A stretch of DNA of 32,000 nt from Cryptomeria japonica (GCF_030272615.1 NW_026729334.1:1-32000), one strand, 5' to 3'; shown: positions 1 through 11,489, counted from the stretch's first letter. Notes: a model not told the origin generated them from the letters alone. Program-made: numbers and translations.

Positions 1-705
1 AATATGTCCCCATTCTGATTAGTTGGTATCTCTATAGAACTAGGCAATCTTAGCTCTTTATCATTAATGTTTGGTAAATCCCTAAAGCATAATTACACAT
101 AATTCTAGCTAGCCACAAAGCTCTTCTTAGGTATTAATACCATTATTTTTTATTATTCCAATTAATTCTCTTTATGATCCTTATAAAATTCTTATTTGTT
201 AATTCAATGCCTATTTTCTAATGCTTAATAGGTTGATGAGGCTTTGGAATAAATTATATATTTTAAAGTGAATTGGCTGATGTGTACTTCAAAAAATATC
301 TTGTTAGTAATGATAGTTTTAGGAAGACAAAAGCTAATTATTATTTTAAAAAAAATAATAATTACATTCATACATTCTTTTAATGGAAGATTCTCAACTC
401 GTCCAATAAAAGAATTAGCGGCTCCAAGAAATGAAGTTATGTGAGTGCTTGATTGAGGTTTCATTATTGTTATGATTTACCATTTCAATAGAAAGAAGGT
501 AGATATGCTACAATAGACTATACAAAAAACCTATTTATAATTATAAATGAAAATTTAATTTGATATTTTATCAAGTTTGTTGTTTAATTACAATAATAAA
601 TTACAGATTATAATTTTATTATCTAAATTGACTTTTTAAGAATATTTTTAATAAAATTTTAAATTATAATCTTTTAATATAATTTCCTTACACAAATAGA
701 AACAA

Positions 706-1017
706 TTTACTATAACAATAACTTAATAACCCGCCTGCAATAAATCCTAATAAGCATTATATATCAGAACTACTAAATTAAGATTTCATCTTATACAAAA
801 TCAACAATAAATTGCATACCCAAATATGACAGCTTTTAAAGATATCAAACTAATTTGAACCTTTACTATAACAATAACTTAACAACTTGCCTTCAATAAA
901 TCCTAATAAGCATTATATATCATAACTACTAAATTAAGATTTCATCTTATACAAAATCAACAATAAATTATATCTTCAAATATAACAGCTTTTAAAGATA
1001 TCAAACTAATTTGAACC
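706..1017. repeat. 156 bp tandem duplication, two units
   Basis: Two adjacent units of about 156 bp (706-861 and 862-1017) share long identical runs such as 'aataagcattatatatca' and 'agcttttaaagatatcaaac' (first part shown). The related stretch in unit B (about 14880-14970) shows only one copy of the shared part, so this duplication probably arose in unit A after the segmental duplication. No coding potential. Confidence 0.85.
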
Positions 1018-1119
1018 TATATGTAACGTTTGAACATTATTGTCCACAAAAATAATATCTTAAAATATTTAAAACAATTATTGAAATTTCATTCGTATCA
1101 TTCTGCTCATGTGAGAACT

Positions 1120-2222
1120 CTCAATCAATGATCTGATGTTAGGATCTATGACTGTTGCATGTGAGATGTTAACTCTTACAACGAATAAATGAAGGTCTTA
1201 AAATTACAATCAAATTGCTTAAATAAACATAATAATCAAATAGCGATAGATTGAATAGAAGAGAAAAAGGAAAGAGAGGACAAAACACAAGTTGATAACG
1301 GAGTTCACCAAATGGCTACGTCTCCGAGTCCATCTCCAAAGGAGTGACCGATCCTTGATTATGCTCCAGAAAGAGGTTACAAGGTCTTCAACTGTTACAA
1401 AGTCTCCTCGCGTCTCCTCGGACGATAATGAATTACAAATGTTCTTCTCTCTCAAGTACAACAAACTTGACTTCAAGCTCCCAATGCACAGAGACAAACA
1501 ATTCACTATCACAAGCTCTCCAAAAATTCTCTCACACTTCTCTCACAATACTCTTCTATCTCCAATCTCAATTCACTACCCCCTCTAACTCACAACTTAC
1601 CCCCTTTTATACCATTTTACATGCTAAAATGGGGTTAAAACAATAATATTTTATAATATACCATATCTCCCAAATTTACAACATGTAATATTTGATATTC
1701 CCCCTAATTTTAAAATAATCATCTTAAAAATAAACCGAACCCTTTAATTTAGTGGCTCTTATAATTTTGAGCCTTACATTTCATGGTTCATATTTACTAT
1801 GATCGGGTACGTTTGTTTGGAAATAAAGATATAAAGGGGATTTCGGCTATCTCAAGGCCCCTTTATTTTCGAATCACCACAACCTTCAAACAAAATGGAA
1901 TTTTGTAGCCGCCGACACAACAGTGGAGAAAAAAATGTGGGAGATAGGGGTCGGCAGTTCAAACCGTCAGCCTTTCATAATTTCTTCATAGGGCATTTGA
2001 TACCCTTTAAATAGAAGCTGCGTTATCACGTCTCTAAGAAATCCGCATAGCCTAGTGGTGGAGAGTAAAAATAGAAGGGAGAGGTTATAAGTTCGAATCT
2101 CTCTTCTACCAAATTTTAACAACAGGAACAAGATCCGCCAATACACCTGGAAAAATTACATGGGTGCCTCATTTTTAGAGCATCTAGAACATTTAATTTT
2201 TTTTTGGTGAAAATCCACCTGG
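1120..2222. other. Unrelated block occupying the F-box position of unit A
   Basis: In unit B the interval between the left flank and the conserved upstream block holds the F-box pseudogene; here it holds about 1.1 kb with no similarity to it. It contains a pyrimidine-rich stretch (about 1330-1610), a polypurine-like run on the minus strand near 1700 (cccccta), a small hairpin (ataaagggg at 1831-1839 with cccctttat at 1858-1866) and the tRNA-like sequence at 2041-2111. The C-rich and T-rich composition and the polypurine-like run are reminiscent of a minus-strand copia-type LTR, but no termini or target-site duplication could be fixed. The short ORFs here show no recognisable domain. Confidence 0.5.
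2041..2111 (+). repeat. tRNA-derived sequence, SINE head or tRNA relic
   Basis: A clear internal RNA polymerase III box A (tagcctagtggtgg, 2048-2061) is followed 30 bp later by a box B core (gttcgaatc, 2091-2099), and the stretch ends with 'cttctacca'. The acceptor and T stems do not pair properly: only two of the five expected T-stem pairs are present. This is therefore not a functional tRNA; a tRNA-derived SINE head or an eroded tRNA copy fits best. No poly-A or poly-T tail or flanking direct repeat was found that would settle it. Confidence 0.5.
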
Positions 2223-2223
2223 A

Positions 2224-2278
2224 TCAATCAATTATATACATACTAAAACGCAACGTGTATCCAACATGATTGACGCAC
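2224..2278 (-). promoter_or_regulatory. F-box gene upstream block, orphan copy (unit A)
   Basis: This 55 bp block matches 16360-16414 and 26156-26211, which lie exactly 31 bp upstream of the two F-box start codons. On the minus strand it reads through a TGCGTCA/TGACGC-type motif and a TATATAA-like stretch, so it is probably core promoter or 5' leader. Here no F-box gene follows; the similarity ends abruptly at about 2222. Confidence 0.6.
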
Positions 2279-2279
2279 A

Positions 2280-3000
2280 ATTTAATAAAATAACAAACAA
2301 ATTATTAAATTTAATGGTCATTGCGCTCAAAGATAATTTAATTATTATTTTATTACAATAGAGTAGTACAATAGAAATTGGCTATAATTAGATATGTTAC
2401 ATTGACAGATCCTACAGACAAACCCTCAAAGAACGTGGAATTTTTGTCATTCAATTTTATTTTGTTTCTAATTAACTATTATTTCATTAATACGTTAGTG
2501 ACTTATTACATCCTTCAAGGTCATTTCAAAGATTCAAATTATTTAAGAGTGACGATTTCTATGACAAGTAGTGAAGGTTTGTATTTTTTAATGGGAATAT
2601 TTGTCAACTGACTAATTTTTTAACAAAACTTTCAAATCTTAGGCTAGCCAATTAGCTGAAAAACCACTCACCAACAGTCTCTATAAATTGTAGGTAATAT
2701 CAAATATAATTTTAAATATAGACACAATGCTTTTCTCAAAATTGATCTCCAACACATATATTCATTGTTCCTCCAAATGAAATCATGGGATACAATTTGC
2801 TACTTCTATAAATTTCCGCTACTAGTCATTTTTTGGTGATCCTATTTTTTATTTATTTTGCCTACAAACATGAATAGATCAGGCAAACCAATTTAGTTTA
2901 GGTAACATCAAAAGTTGACATTGATATTATTTAAGATATGTAATTTTAAAGACAAGGCAAAATAGACAATTGGGTTTTAAAAACACATCAAAAAATACCA
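2280..3000. other. AT-rich non-coding stretch, no gene seen
   Basis: Part of unit A between the orphan upstream block and the OB-fold exon. Only short matches to the much shorter unit B equivalent (16415-16490) remain, for instance 'ctagccaatt' near 2643 and 16455. The rest is AT-rich, and a 77-codon ORF within it has no recognisable features. Confidence 0.5.
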
Positions 3001-3003
3001 TAC

Positions 3004-3255
3004 CTCCAATTAAGCGTTGTAAACAATAACCCTACCCTGCAACCTCATTAATCTACCCAATTGCACCTCTTCAGCTTGCTCAAGTGCCATTGCGTTAAAG
3101 AACTCCAACCGAAGCTTATGAACCCCAAGTAGAACATAAGCAGTGTCGTCATCTACATGAAATTTAAGAAATTTATGTCTTCTTTCGCTGATAACAACCA
3201 CAACCATCATCTCCACATTTCTAACAGGCTTGCCAATTCTCTCCTCTCCTTTTTG
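3004..3255 (-). pseudogene. STN1-like OB-fold exon fragment (unit A)
   Basis: An open stretch of about 84 codons reads, on the minus strand, through 'ERRHKFLKFHVDDDTAYVLL' and then 'EEVQLGRLMRLQGR'. This is the pattern of the OB fold of plant STN1, a subunit of the CST (CTC1-STN1-TEN1) complex that binds telomeric single-stranded DNA: a KFLKF strand, a VDDGT turn (here VDDDT) and an 'LG.L.R..GR' strand. A GT donor context (GAG|GTATGG, exon end at 3004) fits an exon boundary. An in-frame TAA at 3010-3012 sits where unit B keeps CAA, the Trp usual after the VDDGT turn is missing, and no neighbouring exons are visible. It is probably a dead duplicated exon. The family assignment rests on remembered motif pattern only; another RPA/STN1-type OB fold is possible. 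Confidence 0.5.
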
Positions 3256-3264
3256 TAAGTGCAT

Positions 3265-4325
3265 CAAGCATCTAATACCACATGTCATCAAAAGATCAAT
3301 TTATCTTACTAGTCATCATCACTGTCACCTTTATGCATTTTAACATAAAGTTTGAGATATAATTCACATGGACACAAATAAAAAAATAAAGAATCAAACC
3401 AACAAAATCCACCATAATCTATAAGATATAGATAAGAATCTACTTCCTTCCCCACTTATTCTCTTTATCATTGTTAATATTGTTAAAAGGCATGTCCAAG
3501 GTATAAAGAGCATGGCAATACACTTTCATAGCCTAGCTCAGAGGTGTCACAATACTCCTTACCCAAATTCTTCTTGAAAATTTCACTAGGTAAACATATG
3601 CCCAAGATCACATGTTTTAAAGTTAGAATTGTAGGTTTCCAATAGGATTGTTGTTTTTCAAAGTTAAACTAATAGCTAGAATTGTGTCTTGCATACACAA
3701 TGTAATGTCTCTTAGCGTTATACCTTGTTTGTTATATTTTGGACTTGATTTGTATATTGATACTTGTATACTTTAACTAAGAATTATTCATATTACCATT
3801 CCTTTTGTATTTACACTACTATTCACTGTATTTTATGGGACAATCATAGTATTTTTATGTTATCTTTATTATTTTGTTATTTTCCATGAATTATGCACAT
3901 GTATTCTTGGTGCTCTCCATTTTTATGATGGTGCATCTCATATGAGAATTGTATGGGCTCTGACTATTATGTACATGCACATGTACACTTGATGCAGTAC
4001 TAAACATGCAAGTATAGGGTATCCTTCCTCTTTATTTTCAATTATGAGTTATTCCTAGATGATGGTTATAACGGAGATATTACATTAGTTGCAAGTATTT
4101 TTTGTTACTCATGGTAATTGATTCGAGTATAATTTCCCATTATATTAACCAATGATGACCAAAATATCATCATTGGTATAATTCTAAAAAACCTAGCCAT
4201 TGTGAAAGCCTAGTGAATGCATGATTTAATATTTTACTTAAATTCAAGTTTACCATCGATTAAATTGGAAAAGTAAGCTTTTATAGATTTAATTTAAAAC
4301 ATGATATTAACTTATTATATATTTA
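3265..4325. other. Duplicated non-coding flank (pairs with 19185-20400)
   Basis: Continuously similar to 19185-20400 apart from small indels and the 132 bp insert present only in unit B. No ORF, splice pattern or RNA gene is visible. Similarity ends at about 4325 with 'ttattatatattta'. Confidence 0.7.
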
Positions 4326-5062
4326 AATATTTCATATAACTTCAGTGAAATCACAGTTAAATATAATTAAAAGAAACAAAAAATAATCTATGTTCTTTTC
4401 ATTAATATTTTTGGAAAGAGATAAATAGTCAAAATGAAACAAATTTTTCATAATTTTTATTCATGGGAACAAATTTGGTTGTGCAAAAACCCTTTCCTCT
4501 TGATTTTCTTGTTTTGGTGATTGGGCAAGAAATTGTGAAGGTAATATAGTGGTATTTAAATCATTAGGTTTGGAATCTAAGTGGGATCATGCTTGTGGTT
4601 GTATTTTCTCACTCATTTAGCATGTGTGAAGTGTTGCACATATTAACTTTTGCAAAAACTTGAGGTAGGTCTTTGATTTCTCTTCCATTGATCATTATTT
4701 TTTATTTTATAAAATTTTAATACAATTAGAGGAGTTTCAAAAGCTCTCAAAACCATTTAATTAAATTTTGAATGCATATGTCGTGTTGTATAATTTAACT
4801 TTTACATATTTTTAAAATGTGTCATTATAATGACTTATTGTTTAGATTGGATAAAGCAGGAAGGGGACCGAACCCTCACATAATAACCATGCAACACACA
4901 AAAGAGGTCTCACAAGGAGTGAGAATACCCTACATAAAGACTTATAAAACTACAAAAAACTAGGATACGACAAATTATAAAAAAACCAAAACCCACCAAC
5001 AAATATAAACTAAAACAAGACACAAAGAAAGAAGATTGACCATAAATAATGAAGAACACAAG
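4326..5062. other. Intergenic stretch, possible LINE 3' UTR remnant
   Basis: Nothing is assignable from 4326 to about 4850. From 4857 to about 5040 the sequence (gggaccgaaccctcac, then A-rich with repeated 'aaaac' runs) resembles in style the 3' end of the LINE-like insert at 17285-17400, read on the minus strand. The similarity is compositional, not an alignment. The short ORF at 4975-5181 is low-complexity and crosses the LTR edge. Confidence 0.3.
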
Positions 5063-5578
5063 TGATCACTGGGGGGGTGAATTAGTGATATTCTAAAATT
5101 CCAAATTAAGGTATGCAAACACAAATGAGAATACAAATAGATTAAGAGAATACACAGACACAAAAATAGATCACATAACATAGGGATTTATGAGGAAAAC
5201 CTAATGTGGGAAAAACCTCAGTCAGAATAGTTGTTGGAGTCTACTGCTCCAATCCAAACTCACAAAAGATAATTTGATTACAATATATTTTGGGGCACCA
5301 ACCCTTGAATTTTGAGCACCTACCCTTTCTTTGAGCACCCACTCAGAAAATTACAATGACTCAAAGAGACAAATGATTATAATGAAATACCTTGTCGCAA
5401 GTGAGTTCTTGTAACACAAATTTGATTGATATACACACTCAACTGCTTTGTTACTTTCTTCCTAGCCTTCTAGGCTCTACACTTTCTCTCTGATCATCAC
5501 TCTAATATTTTCTAGCTCTGTTCTACTATCTTTGATCTCTATCTTTTTGGTCTTCTTAATTCTCCAGCTCTGCTAAAT

Positions 5579-5600
5579 TCTCTCTCTCTCTCTCTCTCTA
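5579..5600. repeat. (TC)n microsatellite
   Basis: About ten uninterrupted TC dinucleotides within a pyrimidine-rich part of the copia LTR (about 5460-5640). Confidence 0.9.
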
Positions 5601-5998
5601 CTGAAATCACTCTTATCTTCTCTCCAACTATGAACACTTTTCTAAATTCCCTTCTTACCTTTTGATTCGATAGGCACCTTGATCTAAGCCAACGTACCTT
5701 AACTACCCCTATCAAATCTCATCAACTCCTTCCTTTTTCAAATAGAATTTTTTTTTTTCCCTCTAAGTAGAATTCAAATATTTTATTCATTTTTTTCATC
5801 TTGGAGATCTTTACTGCCGAAGATTTTATTCTCTATCCTAAAAGTGTTCACAGATTAGCCACCCATATTAAATGCATCCTCCCTGTCTCTTGATCATTCT
5901 CTGTACTAAGATTGCTAAAATTAGTAATTTTCATTTGCCCATAAGATCCGATATTCTCTCTATCAATCATATCAAGGAACACACTAATTTGCAACATA

Positions 5999-7140
5999 GA
6001 TGCCACTAATGCATTCTCCATCCTTTATCAACCTTGTTTGATTAGATTGACAACCACTTCATTTAAGCGCATCATGAACACCGAATTCTGCATATTTGAA
6101 TTGCCTTTTGAACACCTGAATGATCACATGTCTTCATATTTGTCATCCAAATCATATGGTCAAACTTGGTCAACTACTTTGTGGATCATTTTGCTTATCG
6201 AAATTCAGACGTGCTGTTAAAATATTCACATCTGGTCAAAACCCACAAGTAGGTTTTTATCGCTAAGAGATTTAAAGGTCATATTGACCTAAAACCCTTC
6301 ACTAAATTTTTGGCAGCTAAATCATTCTAGCAGTCATCTCCATGAAATTGTGAAAGCCTTAAGCCTTTTGTAGTTCCACAATGGGTTGGGTCAACTAGAA
6401 GGTTTGATTTGTGACCCAGTGAAAATACTTAGCTTTCATCTCCATTTCATGAGCAGTTTACTATCTTTGGCGGTCACTGTCAAGAAATGGCAAAAACCGC
6501 CATTTAACCCTCATCACAACATCTTTTATTCACTCCATGGTTGCATTTCCCTTTTTGTAGTTTTTAAAAATAGATGCCATTAATGCATTCTCCATCCTTT
6601 ATCAACCCCATTTGATTATATTGACAACCACTTCATTTAAGCGCATCATGAACACCAAATTCTATATATATGAATTGCCTTTTGAACACCTGAATGATCA
6701 TTTGTCTTCATATTTGTCATCCAAATTATCTGGTCAAACTTGGTCACCTACTTCGTGGATCATTTTTCTTATTGACATGCAAACACGTTGTTAAAATATT
6801 CAAATTTGGTCAAAACCCACAAGTAGGTTTTTATCGCTAATAGATTTAAAGGTCATATTGACCTATAAACTTTCACTAAATCTTTGGCAGCTCAATCATT
6901 CTAGCAGTCATTTCCATGAAATAGCAAAATCCTTAAGCCTTTTGTAGTTCCATAATAGGTCGGGTCAACTAGAAGGTTTGACTTGTGACCCAGTGAAAAC
7001 ACTTAGCTTTCATCTTTGTTTCACAAGCAGTTTACTATCTTTGGTAGTCACTGTCGAGAAATGGCGAAAACCACCATTGAACCATCATCACAATATCTTT
7101 TGTTCACTCCATGGTCCGATTTCTCTTTTCATAGTTTTGC
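5999..7140. repeat. 574 bp tandem duplication inside the LTR
   Basis: The unit starting at 5999 recurs at 6573, an offset of 574 bp. Long matching runs include 'ttgacaaccacttcatttaa' (near 6046 and 6620), 'ttgccttttgaacacctgaa' and the stretch around 'aaacccacaagtaggttttt'. Both units carry a 60-codon ORF with aligned start and stop (6038-6220 and 6612-6794), but these probably just reflect the DNA duplication. Similarity fades after about 7140. Confidence 0.9.
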
Positions 7141-7989
7141 AAACTATAATCACCTTTTGAACCATTTAGTCATGAAATGGGGAAAACCTTTGAGTGCATA
7201 AAAGAACAGGTCCCACATGTAGTCAAGACATCTTTTCGTTGTTCCGTAAGGGGCCAAACGTCAACCAGAAGTTTGATTGCAAAACAATAAAATACCTCCT
7301 TACACCAAAATACCGACGGGCCCCACAAGAACACATCACTGCCAAGGTGGACCAAGTGGACCAATGATCGGTCACCATCTGAATATCTGTAGAGCACAAA
7401 GGATGACTGGCAGCCCACTTGACACAACACCTCCTGAGCACACCAGACCACTATTGACATGTGGATACTTGTAAACCTTTGGGCAAGGTGGGCCCAGCTA
7501 AGGCCTCACCAAAGGGAGAGTATATCTCCAAGACACTAAAGGCTGCCAAAGAATGAAGTGAATCTTGTCGAAAAGCAAGGTCTCACCAAAGAGAAAACCA
7601 TGTTGCTAGGACCAGATTTTGGTCACACAGAAATAGGGAAGATTGTCGGCATAAATTATAAGGGCCAATAAGAGAGAAGAACTCTCTTACTAATGGACCA
7701 TGTCTCATTGACAAAGGAACATGTTGATGAGACAAAAACACTATCTCACCAAAAAAAGTGTAACCACATGGATTTTCCACATTTTTCAACCGCAACAAGA
7801 ATATATCAAATTCGATGGACCAAACATGACATGAGGCCAGTTCAAAATAATGATGCCACACCATTTTCATCTTTGCAACATATAATTTCACTTGTGCAGT
7901 CCATTATTTATGCTTTTAATCTTTCTACCATTTGGAAGTGCAACCTACAACTTAACCTAGTTGACATGAATGACAACATTATGCCAACA

Positions 7990-8004
7990 ATCTCCCCCTT
8001 TGGC
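7990..8004 (-). other. Polypurine tract of the copia element
   Basis: On the minus strand the sequence is gccaaagggggagat followed directly by TGTTGGCAT, the LTR start. This is the plus-strand priming site used in reverse transcription. A second purine run (agggggagca on the minus strand) lies at about 8462-8472, just beyond the pol stop. Confidence 0.85.
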
Positions 8005-8494
8005 ATTGATGTCAATATTCAGAATCCTTCCCTGTCTTTGACAAAAATGGCAAAGGATCTTCCTCCCTGTAATTAATTCATCTGATATGCAAAGTGACTG
8101 CCATTTAGCACATGATACCAAATAACTCCCTCTTAGACTATATTCTTCTACTGGAGATGTTCAACCTACACATAGTCTCTCATACTGCTATAGAAAATTC
8201 TCAACCTATGCTAATTTTGCATTATGTAACTGAAACACATCACTTCTCCCCTTGTGATAACATATCAATTTTACTCCATCAGAGAAGCAAATAGACTAAT
8301 ATTCTGCTTGATACATGCATACTCAACCTGTGACATTGTAGAGCTAAGCAAGATGAAACATTATTACAATATAAAACATAGTGCCAATACTGCTTAAACA
8401 AAGTTTAGATCTCCCCTCGAGAACAAGCATGAGGTTCAAGGATGAAGATAATAAAATAGTATGCTCCCCCTAAACCATAATCTTGATAAAATTC
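8005..8494 (-). other. Untranslated stretch between pol stop and polypurine tract
   Basis: About 490 bp of the copia element between the pol termination codon and the 3' LTR. It is AT-rich with no recognisable ORF on the element's sense strand. Confidence 0.5.
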
Positions 8495-11487
8495 TTAAGT
8501 GATAAATGAAGGTGGGACAATGCCCAATTTGAGTCTCAGATATTCAAATGAGTCCTTTGGAAAAGGCTTAGTGAAGATGCCAAGTACTTGCTCAGTAGTG
8601 CTTACATATTCTACCTTGACTTCTTTCTCTGCAACCTTTTTCCTTAAGAAAATGATACTTGATTGCTATGTTATTTGTCCTACAATGCATGATAGGGTTC
8701 TTTGAGATATTTATGGAGCTAGAATTATCACACATAATAGCAATAGGGTCTAAAAATTCTACCTTAATATCCTTTAGTGTTTACTTCATCCATAATACTT
8801 GGGAGCAACATATGGCAGTTGCAATATACTCCACTTCAACTATTGATAATGAAATGGATTCTTGCTTCTTGTTGTGCCATGATACTAACATGTCTCCAAG
8901 GAAGAAAGCTCTAGCACTGGTGCTCTTCTTGTCATCTACACATCTTTCCCAATCAACATCTGTATAGGCTTGTAAGGCAAAATCTCATTTCTTTGGATAG
9001 CATAAGCCATAATTAAGTGTTCCTTTCAGATACTTAAATATTCTCCTTACTGCATTGACATGTGATTTCTTAGGAGATTCTTAGAATCTTGCAACCATGC
9101 ATACTTCTTGAACTATATCCGGCCTTGATGTTGTTAGATATAACAAAATACCAACCATTAATCTATATAAAGTTGGATCCATATTAGGTGACTCATCATC
9201 CTTGCTAAGTTATCATCCTCTCATCATGGGGGGTACTAACTAGCTTGTTGTTCTCCATTTAAAATTTCTTTAACATATCTTTGGCATACTTGGTTTGTGG
9301 TATAAATATACCTTTACCTACTAATAAATATGCAAACCAAAAAAATATGACATTTCACCAAGCAAAGACATTTCAAATTCAGACTGCATTTGATCAACAA
9401 ATTCCTTACATAGGGCATCCTTGTTACCTGCAAAGATAATGCCATCAACATAAAAAAACCACTATGATCATAAGATTGCCATTTGATTTGATGTACAAAT
9501 TTCTATCAACACACCCCTTCTTAAATCCTTTCTGATGTAAGTACTTATCCAACCTAGAATACCATGCTCTAGGTTCCTTCTTTAGACCATAGAAAGTTCG
9601 CATCTTTATGTAGCTAAAATCCTTCAGGTTGCTCTATGTATACCTCTTCTTCAAGATTTCCATTTAAGAAATGAGATTTGATATCCATTTGATATACTTT
9701 ATATCCCTTGTATGCTGAAAATGCCATAAAACTATAATTTCTTCAAGTCTTGCAATGGTGCAAATGTCTCCTCAAAGTCCATCCCATCAACTTGAGAGTA
9801 TCCCTTGCATACAAGTTTTTCTTTGTTCCTTATGATCTTGCCTTCTTACTCATTTTGTTAATATAGACCCATTTAGTTCCAATAAAATTTTTATCAACTA
9901 GTCTTGGAACTAATTCCCATTTTTTGTTCTTCTCATTCTGATGTAACTCTTCCTCCATTGCTTTCATCCACTTTTCAGACTTGCTGGCCTCACTATAATT
10001 TCTTGTCTCCATTTCAGTCATAAGGCGTAAATTCACTTGTTCATTATTTCTTGCATGTCTTCTTCTAGTTTGCACACCCTCATTCATGTTGCCAATAATC
10101 TTATCCTTAGGATGGTTCTTTTGAACATATTTATTTAGAACCTTGTTTGGTACTTCTTCACTTTCATATTGCTCTTCATTTTCAACATAAGGTTCTTCAA
10201 TTTGATTTGCTGTGTTTTTCTTTCCTTTATGCAAATCCTCATCCACTTTCACATATACACTTTCAACTACTCTCTTTAGCCTTTAGTTGAAATACTTATA
10301 GGTCTTGCTATGAGTCAAGCACCCCAAGAAGATTCCTTCATCACATCTTGATTCAAAGCTACCTAGACCATCATCATCTCTTTTGATAAAATATTTACTA
10401 CCAAATGCTTTGAAGTATTTGATTGAGGGTTTCTTGTCATACCATAGCTCATATGGAGTCATCTTATTGTTCACCCTTAACTGAACCCTGTTTAAGGTAT
10501 ATACTACTATGTGGACTACTTCCTTTCAATATACATTAGGCAGATTTTATTCATTCAACATAGTTCTTGCCCATCTCCTTAAGTGTCTCATTTTTTATTT
10601 CTACAACACCATTTTGTTCTGGTGTTTTAGGAGATAAATTTTGTCTCTTAATTCTATGCCTTTCACAATAATATTCAAATTCATTTGATATGAACTCTCC
10701 TCCTTGGTTTAATCTCAAACACCACAGTTTATATCCAGTTTCATTTTCAACCATCTTCCTAAAGATTTCAAATATTTCAAATTCTTGTGACTTGTCTTGA
10801 AGAAAGGTGACCCGTGTCATCCTTGAGAAATATTCAATGAGCGGCATAAAATATTTCTCACCATTGAGTGCTCTTGTTTTGGTTGGATGATATAATTTGG
10901 TATGTACAAGTTCCAAAGGCCTAGTAGTAGAGTACTCCTTGGTCTTGAAGCTTACTTTAGTTTTCTTTCCTCTTTTTCATTAATCACATATGGTATTTGT
11001 TGGCTTGATAATCCGAGGAATGTGCCTTACATATCCTTTCATTCTCACCTTAACCAAGTTGTCAAAATTAATGTGTCCTAGCCTTCTATGCCACAACCAA
11101 CCTTCATAAAATTGACCCATCATGCACTGAGATTCAAAGCATTCCTTCAAATTATATACATTTTCATCTATTCTTCTTCCCTCTACAACTAAATGGCAAT
11201 TTCTCTCTTTTCGGATTTCACAGCCTTTTGAGTCAAAAGTAAAGTTATATCCTCTATCACACATTTGGCTGACACTTAATAGGTTATGTTTTAATCCTTC
11301 CATATAATACACATTGTGAGCTTTTAGTTTACCATCTATGTTCAACGTACCCTTACCTTTTATCTTAATGAAATAATTATCTCCAAATCTCACTGAGTCT
11401 CCATTCCAATCCTCAAACTTAGTGAATTTCTTCTTATCTCCAGCCATATGATTTGAACAACTACTGTCTAGAACCTAGAGATTTTTC
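8495..11487 (-). pseudogene. Decayed Ty1/copia pol polyprotein
   Basis: The relic starts at a protease active site read as LDSSCSNHM (11447-11480; the usual DSG is DSS). GAG-pre-integrase follows (about 10980-11400; 'HRRLGHINFDNL'). The integrase core (10551-10916) has K where the first catalytic Asp is expected (HTKLYHP for the usual HTDLCGP pattern) and N for the second (RLNQGGEF), keeping only the Glu (NGVVEIKNE). The integrase C-terminal region is at 10283-10474 (TPYELWYDKKP). The reverse transcriptase (about 9000-9990) has QMDIKSHFLNG near 9670, and YVDG in place of YVDD at 9441-9452 beside an expanded T run that shifts frame. RNase H follows (TDVDWERCVDDKKS near 8960), ending in LRLKLGIVPP and TAA at 8495-8497. 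Many stops and frameshifts; certainly not functional. Confidence 0.92.
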
Positions 11488-11489
11488 CT

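Larger units (their letters stand above)
1..4325. repeat. Segmental duplication unit A (partner of 14345-20400)
   Basis: The left end (about 20-1120) matches 14360-15000, the block at 2224-2278 matches 16360-16414, and 3004-4325 matches 16494-16670 plus 19166-20400, always in the same order and orientation. Shared landmarks include the phrase around 'ctatagaactaggcaatct' (31 and 14363), the OB-fold exon near 3004 and 16494, and the non-coding stretch around 3260/19185 ('gtgcatcaagcatctaatac'). Unit A lacks the F-box gene, the LINE-like insert and the 132 bp foldback found in unit B. Seen directly by comparing the two stretches; the boundaries are approximate because both copies have diverged. 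Confidence 0.85.
5063..7989 (-). repeat. 3' LTR of the copia element
   Basis: On the minus strand the LTR begins TGTTGGCAT immediately after the polypurine tract and is taken to end at 5063, where the run 'aattcacccccccagtgatca' (last 20: attcacccccccagtgatca) gives a terminal CA. The CACCCCCC run just before the LTR end is common in plant copia LTRs. At about 2.9 kb it is long, partly because of the 574 bp internal tandem duplication. The left edge is inferred (another CA lies about 13 bp further left), and the missing 5' LTR rules out a target-site-duplication check. Short ORFs in it are not credible genes. Confidence 0.65.

Noticed and set aside
1292-1646. Overlapping 98- and 72-codon plus-strand ORFs
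   Set aside because: Ser/Thr/Leu-rich readings of a pyrimidine-rich stretch; no domain, and ORFs are present on both strands at the same place.
1831-1866. 9 bp hairpin as a terminator or regulatory RNA
   Set aside because: Short perfect stems are frequent in AT-rich plant DNA, and nothing nearby needs such a signal.
2048-2111. Functional tRNA gene
   Set aside because: Acceptor and T stems do not pair, despite good box A and box B sequences.
6038-6794. Pair of related 60-codon ORFs as a gene family
   Set aside because: They lie in the two units of the 574 bp LTR duplication, so their similarity is explained by DNA duplication; no domain or start context supports translation.
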